Source: Limosilactobacillus reuteri subsp. reuteri
GTDB taxonomy: Bacteria; Bacillota; Bacilli; Lactobacillales; Lactobacillaceae
Length of the DNA: 64,000 nucleotides
NCBI RefSeq assembly: GCF_000016825.1
Contig: NC_009513.1
Coordinates: 1,496,501 to 1,560,500, forward strand
Reading direction: 5' to 3'
Each line of letters starts with the position of its first letter. The first letter of the stretch is position 1. Of this stretch, positions 35,329-47,400 are shown piece after piece. The notes under the pieces were generated by a model. That model was not told where the DNA came from and did not search any database. It saw nothing but the letters and a program-made list of their open reading frames with translations. Position numbers and translations under genes: made by a program.

Positions 35329-35354
35329 TATCAACACCAGATATTGTAGAACCC
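35329..35354. repeat. Right terminal inverted repeat of the ISL3-like element
   Basis: Inverted partner of 33840-33865, with the same GGGTTCTAC and GTGTTGATA blocks separated by 8 unrelated bases. Its outer end abuts the A run of the fusA terminator. Confidence 0.85.
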
Positions 35355-35389
35355 AAAAAAGAACTACAGTAATCAAACTGTAGCTCTTT
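35355..35389 (-). terminator. Terminator of the str operon (after fusA)
   Basis: Minus-strand stem AGAGCTACAGT / ACTGTAGTTCT with one G-U pair, then six T. It is 29 bp past the fusA stop. The IS end begins directly after the T run, so the terminator is still complete. Confidence 0.85.
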
Positions 35390-35417
35390 GATGGATTTGA
35401 GATCATAATGTCAATAA

Positions 35418-37505
35418 TTAGTTATTGCCACCGTTTTTCTTAATAATATCTTCTTGAACAGACTTAGGAACAGCTGAGTAGTGATCGAAAGTCATAGTGA
35501 AGGTACCACGACCTTGTGTTGCTGAACGCAATGCAGTAGCGTATCCAAACATTTCAGAAAGTGGAACAAATGAGTGGATTAATTGAGCATTACCACGTTC
35601 TTCCATACCATCAATGGTACCACGACGAGCTGTTACTTGCCCCATAACATCACCCATGTTGTCTTGTGGTACAACAATGTCAACCTTCATAATTGGTTCA
35701 AGGATAACAGGATCTGCTTTCTTAGCAGCATTCTTAAGTGCTAATGATGCAGCAACCTTAAAGGCAGCTTCACTAGAGTCAACTTCGTGGTAACTACCAT
35801 CATAAAGCTTAGCATGCATGTCAACAAGTGGGTAACCTGCAAGAACACCATTTTGCATAGCTTCTTTCAAACCTTGTTCAACAGCAGGGATAAATTCACG
35901 AGGAACAACACCACCAACGATGGCATCTTCAAATTCGAATCCTTCCCCTTCTTTAAGTGGTGTAAATTCGATCCATACATCACCGTATTGACCTTTACCA
36001 CCAGATTGACGAACAAACTTACCTTGAGCACTTGCAGTCTTAGTAAATGCTTCACGGTATGAAACTTGTGGCTTACCAACAGTAACTTCAGCGTGGAATT
36101 CCCGACGAAGACGTTCAACAATAATGTCCAAGTGAAGCTCACCCATACCGGCAATTAAAGTTTCACCAGTTTCAGGATTAGTTTCAGCCTTGAATGTTGG
36201 ATCTTCTTCAGCAAGCTTTTGAAGGCCCTTGTCCATCTTATCTTGGTCCGCCTTAGACTTAGGTTCTACAGAAACTTGGATAACAGGTTCTGGGAAGTCC
36301 ATTGATTCAAGTTGAAGTGGATGGTCAGGATCAGTTAATGAATCACCAGTAGTAGTGTTCTTCAAACCAATAGCAGCAGCAATATCACCAGAGAATACTT
36401 CTGGAATTTCTTGTTGTTGGTTAGAGTGCATTTGAAGCAAACGACCGATACGTTCACGCTTGTCCTTAGTAGCATTAAGAACGTATGAACCTGATTGAAG
36501 TGAACCAGTGTAAACACGTAAGAATGTCAAACGACCAACGAATGGGTCAGTAGCAATCTTAAATGCTAAGGCAGCAAATGGCTTATCATCACCAGCTGTT
36601 AATTCAATTTCATTTCCATCAGCATCATGAGCAACGAATGGCTTAACATCAATTGGTGATGGAAGATAATCAATAACAGCATCAAGCATCATTTGAATAC
36701 CTTTATCCTTGTAAGCTGAACCAGCTAATACAGGGAAAATTTGTTCTTCCAAAGTACCTTTACGAATAGCTGCTTTGATTTCATCAACAGAAATTTCTTC
36801 ACCTTCAAGGTACTTTTCCATTAAGTTATCGTCAATATCAGCTAATGTTTCAACCATTTCGTCATGACGCTTTTGAGCTTCTTCCTTCATATCATCAGGA
36901 ATCTCAACAGTATCCCAGTTAGTACCGAGCTTATCTTCGTCATAAACATAGGCAACCATCTTAACAAGGTCAACTAAACCGATAAAGTCATCTTCAGCAC
37001 CAATTGGCATTTGAATAGGAAGAGGAGTAACATTCAAACGGTCTTTAATAGTTTGAACTGAGTAATCAAAGTTAGCACCAATCTTATCCATCTTGTTCGC
37101 AAAAACGATCCGTGGAACGTTAAATTGGTCAGCTTGACGCCAAACAGTTTCTGTTTGTGGTTCAACACCAGCTTGAGCATCAAGAACTGTTACAGCACCA
37201 TCAAGAACACGTAATGCACGTTCAACTTCGACAGTAAAGTCCACGTGTCCTGGAGTATCAATGATGTTGATCCGGTTATCTTTCCAAACAGCAGTAGTAG
37301 CTGCTGACGTGATAGTAATACCACGTTCCTTTTCTTCATCCATCCAGTCCATTTGTGAAGCACCATCATGGGTTTCACCAATTTTGTGAATCTTACCAGT
37401 ATAATATAGAATCCGCTCAGTTGCAGTCGTCTTACCGGCATCAATATGTGCCATGATACCGATGTTACGAGTCTTAGCAAGTGGGTATTCACGTTTATTA
37501 GCCAT
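35418..37505 (-). CDS. fusA: Elongation factor G
   Basis: GTPase that drives translocation and, with RRF, ribosome recycling. 695 aa with G1 AHIDAGKTT (about 19-27), G3 DTPGHVDF (about 83-90), G4 NKMD, then domains II-V, ending with the [14 protein letters not shown] region. Third gene of rpsL-rpsG-fusA. A strong terminator lies between rpsG and this gene, so it may be transcribed partly from its own promoter, though none is convincing in the 58 bp upstream. Confidence 0.99.
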   Translation of the reverse strand: MANKREYPLAKTRNIGIMAHIDAGKTTATERILYYTGKIHKIGETHDGASQMDWMDEEKERGITITSAATTAVWKDNRINIIDTPGHVDFTVEVERALRVLDGAVTVLDAQAGVEPQTETVWRQADQFNVPRIVFANKMDKIGANFDYSVQTIKDRLNVTPLPIQMPIGAEDDFIGLVDLVKMVAYVYDEDKLGTNWDTVEIPDDMKEEAQKRHDEMVETLADIDDNLMEKYLEGEEISVDEIKAAIRKGTLEEQIFPVLAGSAYKDKGIQMMLDAVIDYLPSPIDVKPFVAHDADGNEIELTAGDDKPFAALAFKIATDPFVGRLTFLRVYTGSLQSGSYVLNATKDKRERIGRLLQMHSNQQQEIPEVFSGDIAAAIGLKNTTTGDSLTDPDHPLQLESMDFPEPVIQVSVEPKSKADQDKMDKGLQKLAEEDPTFKAETNPETGETLIAGMGELHLDIIVERLRREFHAEVTVGKPQVSYREAFTKTASAQGKFVRQSGGKGQYGDVWIEFTPLKEGEGFEFEDAIVGGVVPREFIPAVEQGLKEAMQNGVLAGYPLVDMHAKLYDGSYHEVDSSEAAFKVAASLALKNAAKKADPVILEPIMKVDIVVPQDNMGDVMGQVTARRGTIDGMEERGNAQLIHSFVPLSEMFGYATALRSATQGRGTFTMTFDHYSAVPKSVQEDIIKKNGGNN

Positions 37506-37557
37506 CTTAAAAGAGTATCTCCTTCCGAAATATGGTTATCCTTATTTTACCATTATT

Positions 37558-37600
37558 TTCAAAAAGGGGTGACGTAATCGATGTTTGAACGTCACCCCTT
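37558..37600 (-). terminator. Strong terminator between rpsG and fusA
   Basis: Perfect 12-bp minus-strand stem AAGGGGTGACGT / ACGTCACCCCTT followed by TTTTGAAAAT. It lies inside the str operon, 44 bp past rpsG. It may reduce read-through into fusA, or serve to end transcription where fusA has its own promoter. Confidence 0.8.
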
Positions 37601-37643
37601 CACTGAAACTAGTTAAATAACCAGAATCAAATGACAGTGATTA

Positions 37644-38114
37644 TTACCAGCGGTAGTGTGCGAATGCACGGTTGGCTTCTGCCATACGGTGCGTATCTTC
37701 ACGCTTTTTAACTGAAGCTCCAGTATTGTTTGAAGCATCGATGATTTCACGTGCAAGACGTTCAACCATTGTATGTTCACCGCGCAAACGTGCGTATTGA
37801 ACAATCCAACGAAGACCTAATGTAGTACGACGGTCTGGACGAACTTCAATCGGAACTTGGTAGTTAGAACCACCAACACGACGAGCCTTAACTTCCAAGA
37901 CAGGCATAACATTTTCCATTGCTTGTTGGAATACTTCAACTGGATCATTACCAGTTTCGTTCTTAATTTCATCAAAAGCAGCGTATAAAATCTTAGTAGC
38001 AGTTCCACGCTTACCATCAATCATTAAGTGATCAATTAAGCTAGTAACCAACTTTGAGTTGTACATTGGATCTGGTAAAATTTCACGCTTTTGTACATGT
38101 CCTTTACGTGGCAT
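37644..38114 (-). CDS. rpsG: 30S ribosomal protein S7
   Basis: Head-nucleating 16S rRNA-binding protein, 156 aa, with [20 protein letters not shown] and [16 protein letters not shown]. In E. coli it represses the str operon; whether that applies here is unknown. 20 bp after rpsL. Confidence 0.99.
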   Translation of the reverse strand: MPRKGHVQKREILPDPMYNSKLVTSLIDHLMIDGKRGTATKILYAAFDEIKNETGNDPVEVFQQAMENVMPVLEVKARRVGGSNYQVPIEVRPDRRTTLGLRWIVQYARLRGEHTMVERLAREIIDASNNTGASVKKREDTHRMAEANRAFAHYRW

Positions 38115-38134
38115 TACTTAACTCCTCCTTAAAA

Positions 38135-38554
38135 TTACTTCTTATTCTTAGGCTTCTTAGCACCGTACTTAGAACGTGATTGCATACGGCCTTCAACACC
38201 AGCAGTATCTAGAGTACCACGGATGATGTGGTAACGAACCCCAGGTAAATCCTTAACACGACCACCACGAATTAAAACAACTGAGTGTTCTTGGAGGTTG
38301 TGTCCAATACCAGGAATGTAAGCAGTAACTTCGATTAAGTTTGAAAGACGTACACGGGCATACTTCCGTAAAGCTGAGTTAGGCTTCTTAGGAGTCATAG
38401 TACCCACACGAGTAGCAACTCCACGTTTTTGTGGTGATGGAGTCTTAATTTCTTCTTTCTTGAAAGTGTTGTAAACATAACCAAGAGCTGGTGACTTTGA
38501 CTTGCCCTTGTGGCTCTTACGGCCTTTACGTACCAATTGGTTAATGGTTGGCAT
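38135..38554 (-). CDS. rpsL: 30S ribosomal protein S12
   Basis: Decoding-centre protein, 139 aa. [19 protein letters not shown] carries the conserved Lys where streptomycin-resistance changes occur (PKKPNSA, wild-type form); [17 protein letters not shown] follows. First gene of the str operon. Confidence 0.99.
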   Translation of the reverse strand: MPTINQLVRKGRKSHKGKSKSPALGYVYNTFKKEEIKTPSPQKRGVATRVGTMTPKKPNSALRKYARVRLSNLIEVTAYIPGIGHNLQEHSVVLIRGGRVKDLPGVRYHIIRGTLDTAGVEGRMQSRSKYGAKKPKNKK

Positions 38555-38707
38555 TATTTTTTCCCCTTCCTTAATTTAAGTCCACACATCCAGGCGGTTC
38601 TTTTTTGTGAATAAAAAAAGTCCTAAATGTATCTATACAATTTTTGTGCCTTCGTTGACGCATCTGCCCAACGACAGACACTCCGTTGCTAAAAAAGCAC
38701 CTTAAAT

Positions 38708-38736
38708 AGACTATCATGCTCACAAATGAATGTCAA
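38708..38736 (-). promoter_or_regulatory. Promoter of the str operon
   Basis: Minus strand: consensus -35 TTGACA (38731-38736), 17-bp spacer, -10 TAGTCT (38708-38713). The leader to rpsL is about 145 nt and contains hairpin-forming stretches, including a repeated CAACG/CGTTG motif around 38650-38690, so autogenous control is possible. It reads away from comC. Confidence 0.65.
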
Positions 38737-38821
38737 CGTATCCTCAGCGATTTCTTTTAAATCGTTAATTTAAAAGTGAATTTCATTAAAAATCACGTAT
38801 TTATTTATTGGGAGGTTTTTT

Positions 38822-39496
38822 ATGTTATTTTTATCATTTTTATTTGGTGCTTCTGTTGCTTCATTTATTACTTCTTGTTGCTATCGTCTTGGTAATAACC
38901 ACTCTTTAACCATTCCTCAGCGATCATATTGTGATAATTGCCATTCTATTTTACGATGGTGGCATCTTATCCCTATTTTTAGTTTTATCATCCTTCGCGG
39001 TCAATGTTATTATTGTAAACAAAAAATTAGTTTATATTTGCCAGTAATTGAATTTTTATCTGGTATTGCTTTTACTACTTTCCTCATTTATGAACCTATT
39101 CATGACTTAATCATTCTTCTCTTTCTCACTAGCTTAATCTTTTTAACTTCTACTGATTTTTTTAGTCATGTAATCTATTCTTATTCACTATTGGGAATGT
39201 TTCCGATTACCTTACTATCTATTCCACAAAATTATTTTTACAATTTGATTTTTGCCTGCATTCTAGTAGTCAGTTTACTATTATTTGCTACTTTTACTAA
39301 GACACTAGGAATTGGCGATATTGAATTTTTGTTTGTAACATGCCTGATATGGGGATGGTATCAAACCCTTTTAATTATCCAATGGAGCTCTTTAATCATG
39401 CTATTTATCTTTGTATTTACAAGAAAAAAGAAACTACCATTTATCCCCGCTCTATCCCTTGTTACTATTCTGTGTCTTTTTATACAAGGCTGTTAA
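38822..39496 (+). CDS. comC: Type IV prepilin peptidase, competence
   Basis: Membrane aspartic protease (A24 family) that cleaves and N-methylates prepilin-like proteins, here probably the ComG pseudopilins. 224 aa, very hydrophobic. The N-terminal zinc part has CDNC (37-40) and CYYC (62-65); catalytic Asp112 in TSTDFF and Asp166 in the GIGD motif are present. GGGAGG lies 6 nt before the ATG. Divergent from the str operon and convergent with the DUF998-like gene; no other com genes in the window. Confidence 0.92.
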   Translation: MLFLSFLFGASVASFITSCCYRLGNNHSLTIPQRSYCDNCHSILRWWHLIPIFSFIILRGQCYYCKQKISLYLPVIEFLSGIAFTTFLIYEPIHDLIILLFLTSLIFLTSTDFFSHVIYSYSLLGMFPITLLSIPQNYFYNLIFACILVVSLLLFATFTKTLGIGDIEFLFVTCLIWGWYQTLLIIQWSSLIMLFIFVFTRKKKLPFIPALSLVTILCLFIQGC

Positions 39497-39529
39497 AAAT
39501 AAAAGACCAGGATTACCCTAGTCTTTTAC
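39497..39529. terminator. Bidirectional terminator between comC and the DUF998-like gene
   Basis: AAAAGAC ... GTCTTTT with additional inner pairing, followed by U-rich stretches in both directions. It lies in the 38-bp gap between two convergent genes. Confidence 0.75.
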
Positions 39530-39534
39530 AATGT

Positions 39535-40710
39535 TTAATTAGTATCATCTTTTACCGGTTTGAGTTTTACTACAAATAAGTTTTGCCCAAATTGAGCGAG
39601 ATTTTCAATATTTTGTAGTAATAAAAGCAACCAAGAAAAGGCCAAGCCAAATTCAAACAATTCGAATGCTGTTAAGGAAAGATAGTTCGTTAACTTAAAA
39701 ACAATATATTCGATACTCATTACGGCTCCAATCGTATAAGAAATCACCAAAAATTGTTTAGTAACTTCAGGTAGAACCCACCTAATAACTACAATCAGAA
39801 TTAGCATAATATAAACAAGCCACATTGAAATTCGGTCATGTAAAACATGAAATTCTGGATTATTGGGAAAAAGACCAATAGAAGCGATACAGATAGCTAA
39901 CATAATTAACAGCCACCGCAATACTTGAATTTTATAACCGTGATACCGACGTTGAATATTTACAAATAAGTAATCAACTAAAGCAATCATTAACAATCCG
40001 GTAAAAATCAAAGTTATATTAAATTGCAGACTTGTGGAATTTTTCGCTGTTCCTAAAAAACTGAAATTATAACGCCACCAGTCTCGTTTAGAATTCGTCA
40101 ACATCGAAAAAAGCATTCCACCAATAATCATTATTGTTAATAAATTGGTGATAACTCCTGATGATAATGTTAACGCTAAATTAATCATAATATAGTTTAT
40201 CGCCGCAATAATTACAAATATAAAAGCAGTTGCGGTATAAATATCAAACCGCGCATCCTTAAACATCTGACCGAACAGCCAAAAAATTGCCGATAGCGAA
40301 AATGTAATGATTAGGCCGCATGCAATCGTAATTGTTGGCAAACTCCGCCAATGAAAATCCTTGCTAGGCCCTTTTCCGAGAATTTTAGTAATAATAAAAG
40401 TTATCAAAAACGATAGAATTCCACTACATACTCCTAAGATTAATGCACCATTAGCAATGGAATAATCATCACCTGTTATCGGGACCGTGTTAATTTTTCT
40501 AGCGCTAAAAAAAGCTAAAAATATTGCAGCTAAAATAATTGAAGGAATCACATACCAGAAAATGTTAATTTTAGGTAGTTGATCACTCACATTTATTGGA
40601 CGGATGTTAATTTGTTTATGATTAACACTAAGAGAGAGCTCTTCGTTCATAGAGAAGTCTGTCTTTTTAAATGCTGAGTCAGGAATTTCTATCTGATATT
40701 TTTTTGCCAA
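39535..40710 (-). CDS. DUF998-like integral membrane protein
   Basis: 391 aa. A polar N-terminus of about 45 residues is followed by about ten hydrophobic segments. The segment RDWWRYNFSFLGTAKNST resembles the DUF998/YwaF-like conserved core, which is why I place it there. The function of that family is unknown. No signal peptide. It lies between comC and rpoC, after the rpoC terminator, and has no obvious promoter in the 69-bp gap. I would not assign a transport role. Confidence 0.65.
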   Translation of the reverse strand: MAKKYQIEIPDSAFKKTDFSMNEELSLSVNHKQINIRPINVSDQLPKINIFWYVIPSIILAAIFLAFFSARKINTVPITGDDYSIANGALILGVCSGILSFLITFIITKILGKGPSKDFHWRSLPTITIACGLIITFSLSAIFWLFGQMFKDARFDIYTATAFIFVIIAAINYIMINLALTLSSGVITNLLTIMIIGGMLFSMLTNSKRDWWRYNFSFLGTAKNSTSLQFNITLIFTGLLMIALVDYLFVNIQRRYHGYKIQVLRWLLIMLAICIASIGLFPNNPEFHVLHDRISMWLVYIMLILIVVIRWVLPEVTKQFLVISYTIGAVMSIEYIVFKLTNYLSLTAFELFEFGLAFSWLLLLLQNIENLAQFGQNLFVVKLKPVKDDTN

Positions 40711-40731
40711 GTAATCACCTCATTTTAAACT

Positions 40732-40774
40732 AAAAAGGCAATGGCCCTTTCACAGGTTAACCATTGCCTTTTTT
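40732..40774 (-). terminator. Terminator of rpoBC
   Basis: Strong 13-bp stem AAAAAGGCAATGG / CCATTGCCTTTTT, ending 6 bp before the rpoC stop on the map. The T run on either strand makes it potentially bidirectional. Confidence 0.9.
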
Positions 40775-40779
40775 ATAAA

Positions 40780-43700
40780 TTAGTTTTGCTTATCTTCTTC
40801 TTTTAACTTAGCCTCAATATCTTTAATTGAGTAAGCAGCTACACTAACTTCTTTTGGCTTGATATTCCGGTAAGCACTCATACCAGTACCTGCAGGAATA
40901 ATCTTACCAATAATAACATTTTCTTTCAATCCAACTAATGGATCGTTCTTACCACGAATAGCAGCATCAGTTAATACACGTGTAGTTTCTTGGAATGAAG
41001 CAGCTGACAAGAAACTGTTTGTCTCTAAGGCAGCCTTAGTAATACCAAGAATAACAGGACGAGCTGTTGCAGGAATATTACCAGCAACTAAGGTATCCTT
41101 GTTAGCGTCACGGAATTGACTAATATCCATTAATTGACCCGGTAGAAGGTCGGTATCACCTGGATCCATGACACGAACTTTCCGCATCATTTGACGAATC
41201 ATAATTTCAACGTGCTTATCTAACAAGTCAATACCCTGCATCCGGTAAACACCTTGAACTTGCGATAAGAGGTAAGTTTCAGTAGAAAGAACATCACGAA
41301 CTTGGATTAATTCCTTAGGATCAATCGAACCTTCATTTAGTGGTGCCCCACGGTGAATAAAATCACCTTCAGCAACTTTCATCCGTGCTGTAATTGGAAG
41401 AGTGTAAGTTCGGGTATCAGTCTCACCCTTAATCGTAATATCCTTCGTCCGTTCAGCAGGGTTTTCTTCGATAGACACAACTTCACCAGTAACCTCTGTA
41501 ATTGTTGCACGACCTTTAGGATTACGTGCTTCAACAATTTCTTGGATACGTGGAAGACCTTGAGTAATATCATCGTTACCAGCAACCCCACCAGTGTGGA
41601 AGTTACGAAGAGTTAACTGAGTACCTGGTTCACCAATTGATTGAGCGGCAACAGTTCCGACGGCTTCACCAGCTTCTACACGGTCACCAGTAGCTGCGTT
41701 TCGTCCATAACAACGTTCACATACACCATGTTCAGTGTTACAAGTAAATGCTGAACGAATAGTTACTTTCTTTACGCCGGCATCAACAATCTTTTGAGCC
41801 ATTTCTTCGTCAATAAGGACATTCTTACCAACAATCTTTTCACCAGTTTTAGGATCAAAGACAGACTTCATAGTGTAACGACCCATGATTCGATCATAAA
41901 GCGGTTCAATCATTTCGTTACCGTTTGTAATAGCAGTAACTTCAAGTCCGCGATCAGTACCACAGTCTTTTTCACGAACAACCACATCTTGCGCAACATC
42001 AACAAGACGACGAGTTAAGTAACCTGAGTTGGCAGTCTTCAAGGCTGTATCAGTCATACCTTTACGAGCACCGTGTGATGAAATAAACATTTCCAACACT
42101 GAAAGTCCTTCATAGAAGTTTGACTTAACAGGCAATTCCATAATCTTACCGTTTGGTGATGCCATCAATCCACGCATTCCAGCTAACTGAGTAAAGTTTG
42201 AAATGTTACCCCGCGCACCAGAGTCGGACATCATGTTAATTGGGTTATGGATATCCATGTGTTCAATTAACTTGTTTTGAACCTCATCCTTAGCATCGTT
42301 CCATGCACCGATTACTCGTTCATAACGTTCGTCGTCTGTAATTAAACCACGACGGAATTGCTTAGTAATTAAAGTAACTTGCTTTTGTGCCTTATCAAGA
42401 ATTTCTGGTTTTTCTGGTAAATCATGAATATCAGACATGGCAGTAGTTAAACCAGAAATAGTTGATTCGTAGTAACCTAAGTCCTTAATACGGTCTAAGA
42501 ATTGGGACGTCTTTGTAACTTTGTAACGCTTATATACTTCAGCGATCAAGTCAGATAGGAAGCCCTTCTTAAATGGTGGAACTAATGGTGCATTTTCAAG
42601 GTATTCATGGATATCTTGACCAGGTTCAAGGAAGAAACGATCGTCAACACCATTTTGAATATTTGCATCTGTTGGTTCGTTAATGTAAGCAAAATCTTTT
42701 GGCATAATTCGGTTGAAAAGAAGCTTACCAACAGTTGTCACCATGATCTTGCCTCGTTGGTCATCAGTGAATGGCTTTTCAGGGAATGCAGATACTTGAA
42801 CTCCAACACGGGTTTGTAATGAAACATAGTCATTGCGGTAAGCAAGTTCAGCTTCATCAGTATCCTTGAAGATCATTCCTTCACCTTCACGACCCTTATC
42901 TTCAGTAGTCATGTAGTAGTTACCAATAACCATATCCTGTGATGGTGAAACAATAGGTTCTCCGTCACGAGGACTAAGAATATGGTGAGCAGCAAGCATT
43001 AACAAACGGGCTTCCGCTTGAGCTTCATCAGATAATGGAACGTGAATAGCCATCTGGTCCCCATCAAAGTCAGCGTTATATGCTGAACATACTAATGGGT
43101 GAAGACGCATTGACTTACCAGAAACCAAGATTGGTTCAAACGCTTGGATACCTAACCGGTGAAGAGTAGGGGCCCGGTTCAATAGAACTGGGTGTTCCTT
43201 AATAACGTCTTCCAATACATCAAAGACATCATCATCACTGCGATCAATCTTACGCTTAGCAGATTTAACGTTAGCGGAAAGACCACGCTTTACCAATTCA
43301 TGCATAATAAATGGCTTAAATAATTCAAGTGCCATTGGAACTGGTAATCCCATTTGGTTCAACTTCAATGATGGACCAACATCAATAACGGAACGGCCAG
43401 AGTAGTCAACACGCTTACCAAGCAAGTTTTGACGGAAACGTCCTTGCTTACCTTTAAGTAAGTGAGAAAGTGACTTCAATGGACGGTTACCTGGTCCAGC
43501 TACTGGACGTCCGCGGCGACCATTATCGATTAATGCATCAACAGCTTCTTGAAGCATCCGTTTTTCATTTTGAACAATAATTCCAGGTGCTTGTAATTTA
43601 AGAAGTCGCTTCAACCGGTTATTACGGTTAATAACCCGCCGATATAAATCGTTCAAATCGGAGGTAGCAAAACGTCCCCCTTCAAGTTGAACCATTGGCC

Positions 43701-44415
43701 GCAAGTCAGGTGGCATAACTGGAATTACATCCATAACCATCCATTCAGGCTTATTTCCTGACTTAATGAAAGCTTCAAGAATATCAAGACGACGAATAGC
43801 ACGAGTCCGTTTTTGACCAGTAGCTTCTTTCAATTCTTCCTTTAATTCAGCAGCTTCCTTTTCTAAGTCAACATCAGCTAAAAGTTTTTGAATAGCAGCA
43901 GCTCCCATTTCAGCTTTGAACCGGTCACCATATTCTGCTTTTTTATCACGATATTCAGCTTCAGTTAAAAGTTGTTTCTTTTCAAGTGGAGTATCACCTG
44001 GATCAAGAACAACATATGAAGCAAAGTAAATAACTTCTTCAAGCGAACGTGGACTCATATCTAATACAAGCCCCATTCGACTTGGAATTCCTTTAAAGTA
44101 CCAAATGTGAGATACAGGAGCAGCTAATTCAATGTGCCCCATCCGTTCACGACGAACTTTTGCACTAGTAACCTCAACACCACAACGGTCACAAACACGA
44201 CCTTTGTAACGGATACGCTTGTACTTTCCACACGCACATTCGTAATCCTTGGTTGGGCCAAAGATTCGTTCGTCAAACAGACCTTGCTTTTCTGGCTTTA
44301 ATGTCCGGTAGTTAATAGTCTCGGGCTTTTTAACTTCCCCATATGACCAACTACGGATCTTATCTGGAGATGCCAGACCGATCTGCATACTTTCAAATTT
44401 ATTGACATCAATCAA
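40780..44415 (-). CDS. rpoC: RNA polymerase beta' subunit
   Basis: Catalytic subunit, 1211 aa. N-terminal zinc-binding motif ([20 protein letters not shown], about residues 60-79), the catalytic [12 protein letters not shown] at about 450, trigger-loop region, and the second zinc site with CERCYG. Start ATG with GGAGG upstream. It follows rpoB by 43 bp. Confidence 0.99.
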
Positions 44416-44458
44416 AGGATGTTCCTCCTTCTTTCAGTAAACCGTAGCAACCTAAATA

Positions 44459-47400
44459 TTAATTTTGATTAGTTTTGTCATCGGTAGTTGTTGAAGTTGC
44501 TTCAGACTTGTTTTCTTCTTCGTTCTTCTTATCGTCTGCTTTATGTTCTTCTGCATATTTAGCTAATGCATCAACATTTACAACTTCATCATCATCTTCG
44601 TCCATGTTCTTTAACTGAATTTCCTTGTTGTTACCATCAAGAACCTTCATATCAAGACCTAATGCTTGTAATTCCTTAACAAGAACACGGAATGATTCTG
44701 GAACACCTGGCTTAGGAATTGGTTGACCATTGATGATTGCATCATAAGTCCGAACACGACCAACAGTATCATCTGACTTGTAAGTAAGGATTTCTTGAAG
44801 AGTGTAGGCAGCACCATAAGCTTCAAGAGCCCAAACTTCCATTTCACCGAAACGCTGTCCACCAAATTGTGCCTTACCACCTAATGGCTGTTGAGTAACA
44901 AGTGAGTATGGACCAGTTGAACGAGCGTGAATCTTATCATCAACCATGTGAGCTAACTTAAGATAGTGCATTGAACCAACAGCAATTCGGTTTTCAAATG
45001 GTTCACCGGTACGACCGTCATAAAGAATTGTCTTACCGTCTTCTGGGAATCCAGATTCACGAACAGCATCCCAAACATCTTTATCAGATGCACCATCGAA
45101 TACTGGAGTAGCCATATGAATTCCAAGACGACGAGCAGCCATTCCTAGGTGCAATTCAAGAAGCTGACCAATGTTCATACGACTTGGCACACCCATCGGA
45201 CTAAGCATAATATCAATAGGAGTTCCATCTGGCATGTATGGCATATCTTCTTCTGGCACAACGATAGAAACAGTACCCTTGTTACCATGACGTCCAGACA
45301 TCTTATCCCCAACTTGGATCTTCCGCTTTTGTGCAATGTAAACACGAACCATTGTATTTACACCTGGTGATAATTCATCCCCATTTTCACGAGTGAAGAC
45401 TTTAACATCTTGGATGATTCCACCACCACCATGAGGAACACGTAATGAAGTATCACGAACTTCACGTGACTTTTCACCAAAGATAGCGTGAAGAAGACGT
45501 TCTTCGGCAGATAATTCAGTCATTCCCTTTGGAGTAACCTTACCTACTAAAATATCTCCATCATGAACTTCGGCACCGACACGAACAATCCCGTTTTCAT
45601 CAAGATCCTTCAAAGCATCGTCACCAACGTTTGGAATTTCCCGCGTCATTTCTTCAGGTCCAAGCTTGGTTTCACGTGCTTCAGATTCGTATGATTCGAT
45701 GTGGATAGAAGTATAAACATCGTCTTTAACTAATCGTTCATTAATGGCGATGGCATCTTCGAAGTTGTATCCTTGCCAAGTCATAAAGGCGATTAATGGG
45801 TTTTGACCAAGAGCTAATTCACCTTGTTCCATTGATGGACCATCAGCTAATACGTCATCAGCATCAACATGTTCGCCAACCTTAACAATTGGACGTTGGT
45901 TGTAGTTCTTACCACCGTTTGAACGACGGAACTTCATTAACTTGTAAGTATCAAGTGTTCCATCTTCTTCACGAACCCGTACTTCACGAGCATCCACATA
46001 TTCAACCGTTCCTGGCTTCTTAGCAATCATTGCAACCCCAGAGTCATGGGCAGCCTTGTAGTCAATACCAGTACTTACTAATGGTGCATGAGGATTGATC
46101 AAAGGAACAGCTTGCCGTTGCATGTTAGCACCCATCAAAGCACGGTTAGAGTCATCGTTTTCAAGGAATGGGATACATGCAGAGGCAACAGAAACAACTT
46201 GCTTAGGAGAAACATCCATGTAATCAATGTTTTCAACACTGGTTTCGATGTAATCATCCTTATCACGAGCCATTACTTGATCGTCAACAAATGAACCATC
46301 ATCATTTAATGGCGTGTTAGCCTGAGCAATGATGAAGTTATCTTCTTCGTCAGCAGTTAAGTAATCAATCTTGTCAGTTACCTTGTGATCCTTCCAGGAA
46401 ACACGACGGTATGGAGTTTCGATAAATCCATATTTATTTACCCTTGCGTAAGATGAAAGACTGTTAATAAGACCAATGTTAGGACCTTCTGGTGTTTCAA
46501 TAGGGCACATCCGGCCATAGTGAGTATAGTGAACGTCCCGCACTTCATATCCGGCCCGGTCACGAGTCAAACCACCAGGACCAAGCGCTGAAAGACGACG
46601 CTTATGAGTTAATTCACCTAATGGGTTGGTTTGATCCATGAACTGGGAAAGTTGGGATGAACCAAAGAATTCTTTAATAGAAGCAACCACTGGACGAATA
46701 TTAATTAATTGCTGTGGGGTAACAGTGTCAGGATCTTGAATTGACATCCGTTCACGAACAACCCGTTCCATCCGTGCAAGACCAATCCGGAATTGGTTTT
46801 GAAGTAGTTCACCAACTGAACGAATACGACGGTTACCTAAGTGGTCGATATCGTCTGTGCTACCAATACCTTCTTGTAAGTTAAAGAAGTAGTTTAAGGA
46901 AGCAAGAATATCAGCTGGTTCAATGTGCTTGTATTCTAATGGGATATGACCGTTACCAATAATAGGTACAACTCGATCAGGATCATTCTTAGAATATACT
47001 AAAATCTTTTGTAACTTAACTGGTTCAGTTACAACCGCTTCATCTGATGGAGTGTAAGTAATAGTCTTAAAGTCATCACGGTCTAAGTAAGGTTCAAGCT
47101 TATTAAGCAATTCCTTGGTTACCGTATCACCCTTTTGTGCTAATACTTCACCAGTATCAGGATCTGCTAAAGTTTCAGCTAAAGTTTGTCCAAGTAAACG
47201 GTACTTAAGCATCAACTTCTTGTTTGTCTTGTAACGACCAACTGGTGCCATATCATAACGCTTTGGATCAAAGAAACGAGCTGTTAATAAGCTCCGTGCT
47301 GAATCAGCAGTCTTTGGTTCACCAGGACGAAGCCGTTCATAAATGTCCTTTAAGGCTTCTTCAACCCGAGAATCTTCAGCGTTCTTGTGAACATCTTTAT

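Larger units (their letters stand above)
33840..35354 (-). mobile_element. ISL3-family insertion sequence, decayed
   Basis: A 1515-bp unit bounded by 26-bp inverted repeats, containing one transposase pseudogene. It lies between the fusA terminator and the S10 promoter region. A run of six A flanks both ends (33834-33839 and 35355-35360), which may be part of a target duplication in the terminator's T tract, but a clean 8-bp duplication is not visible. The element is probably immobile without a helper. Confidence 0.85.

Noticed and set aside
41353..42018. Open frames on the plus strand inside rpoC
   Set aside because: Short, no SD, opposite to a conserved core gene.
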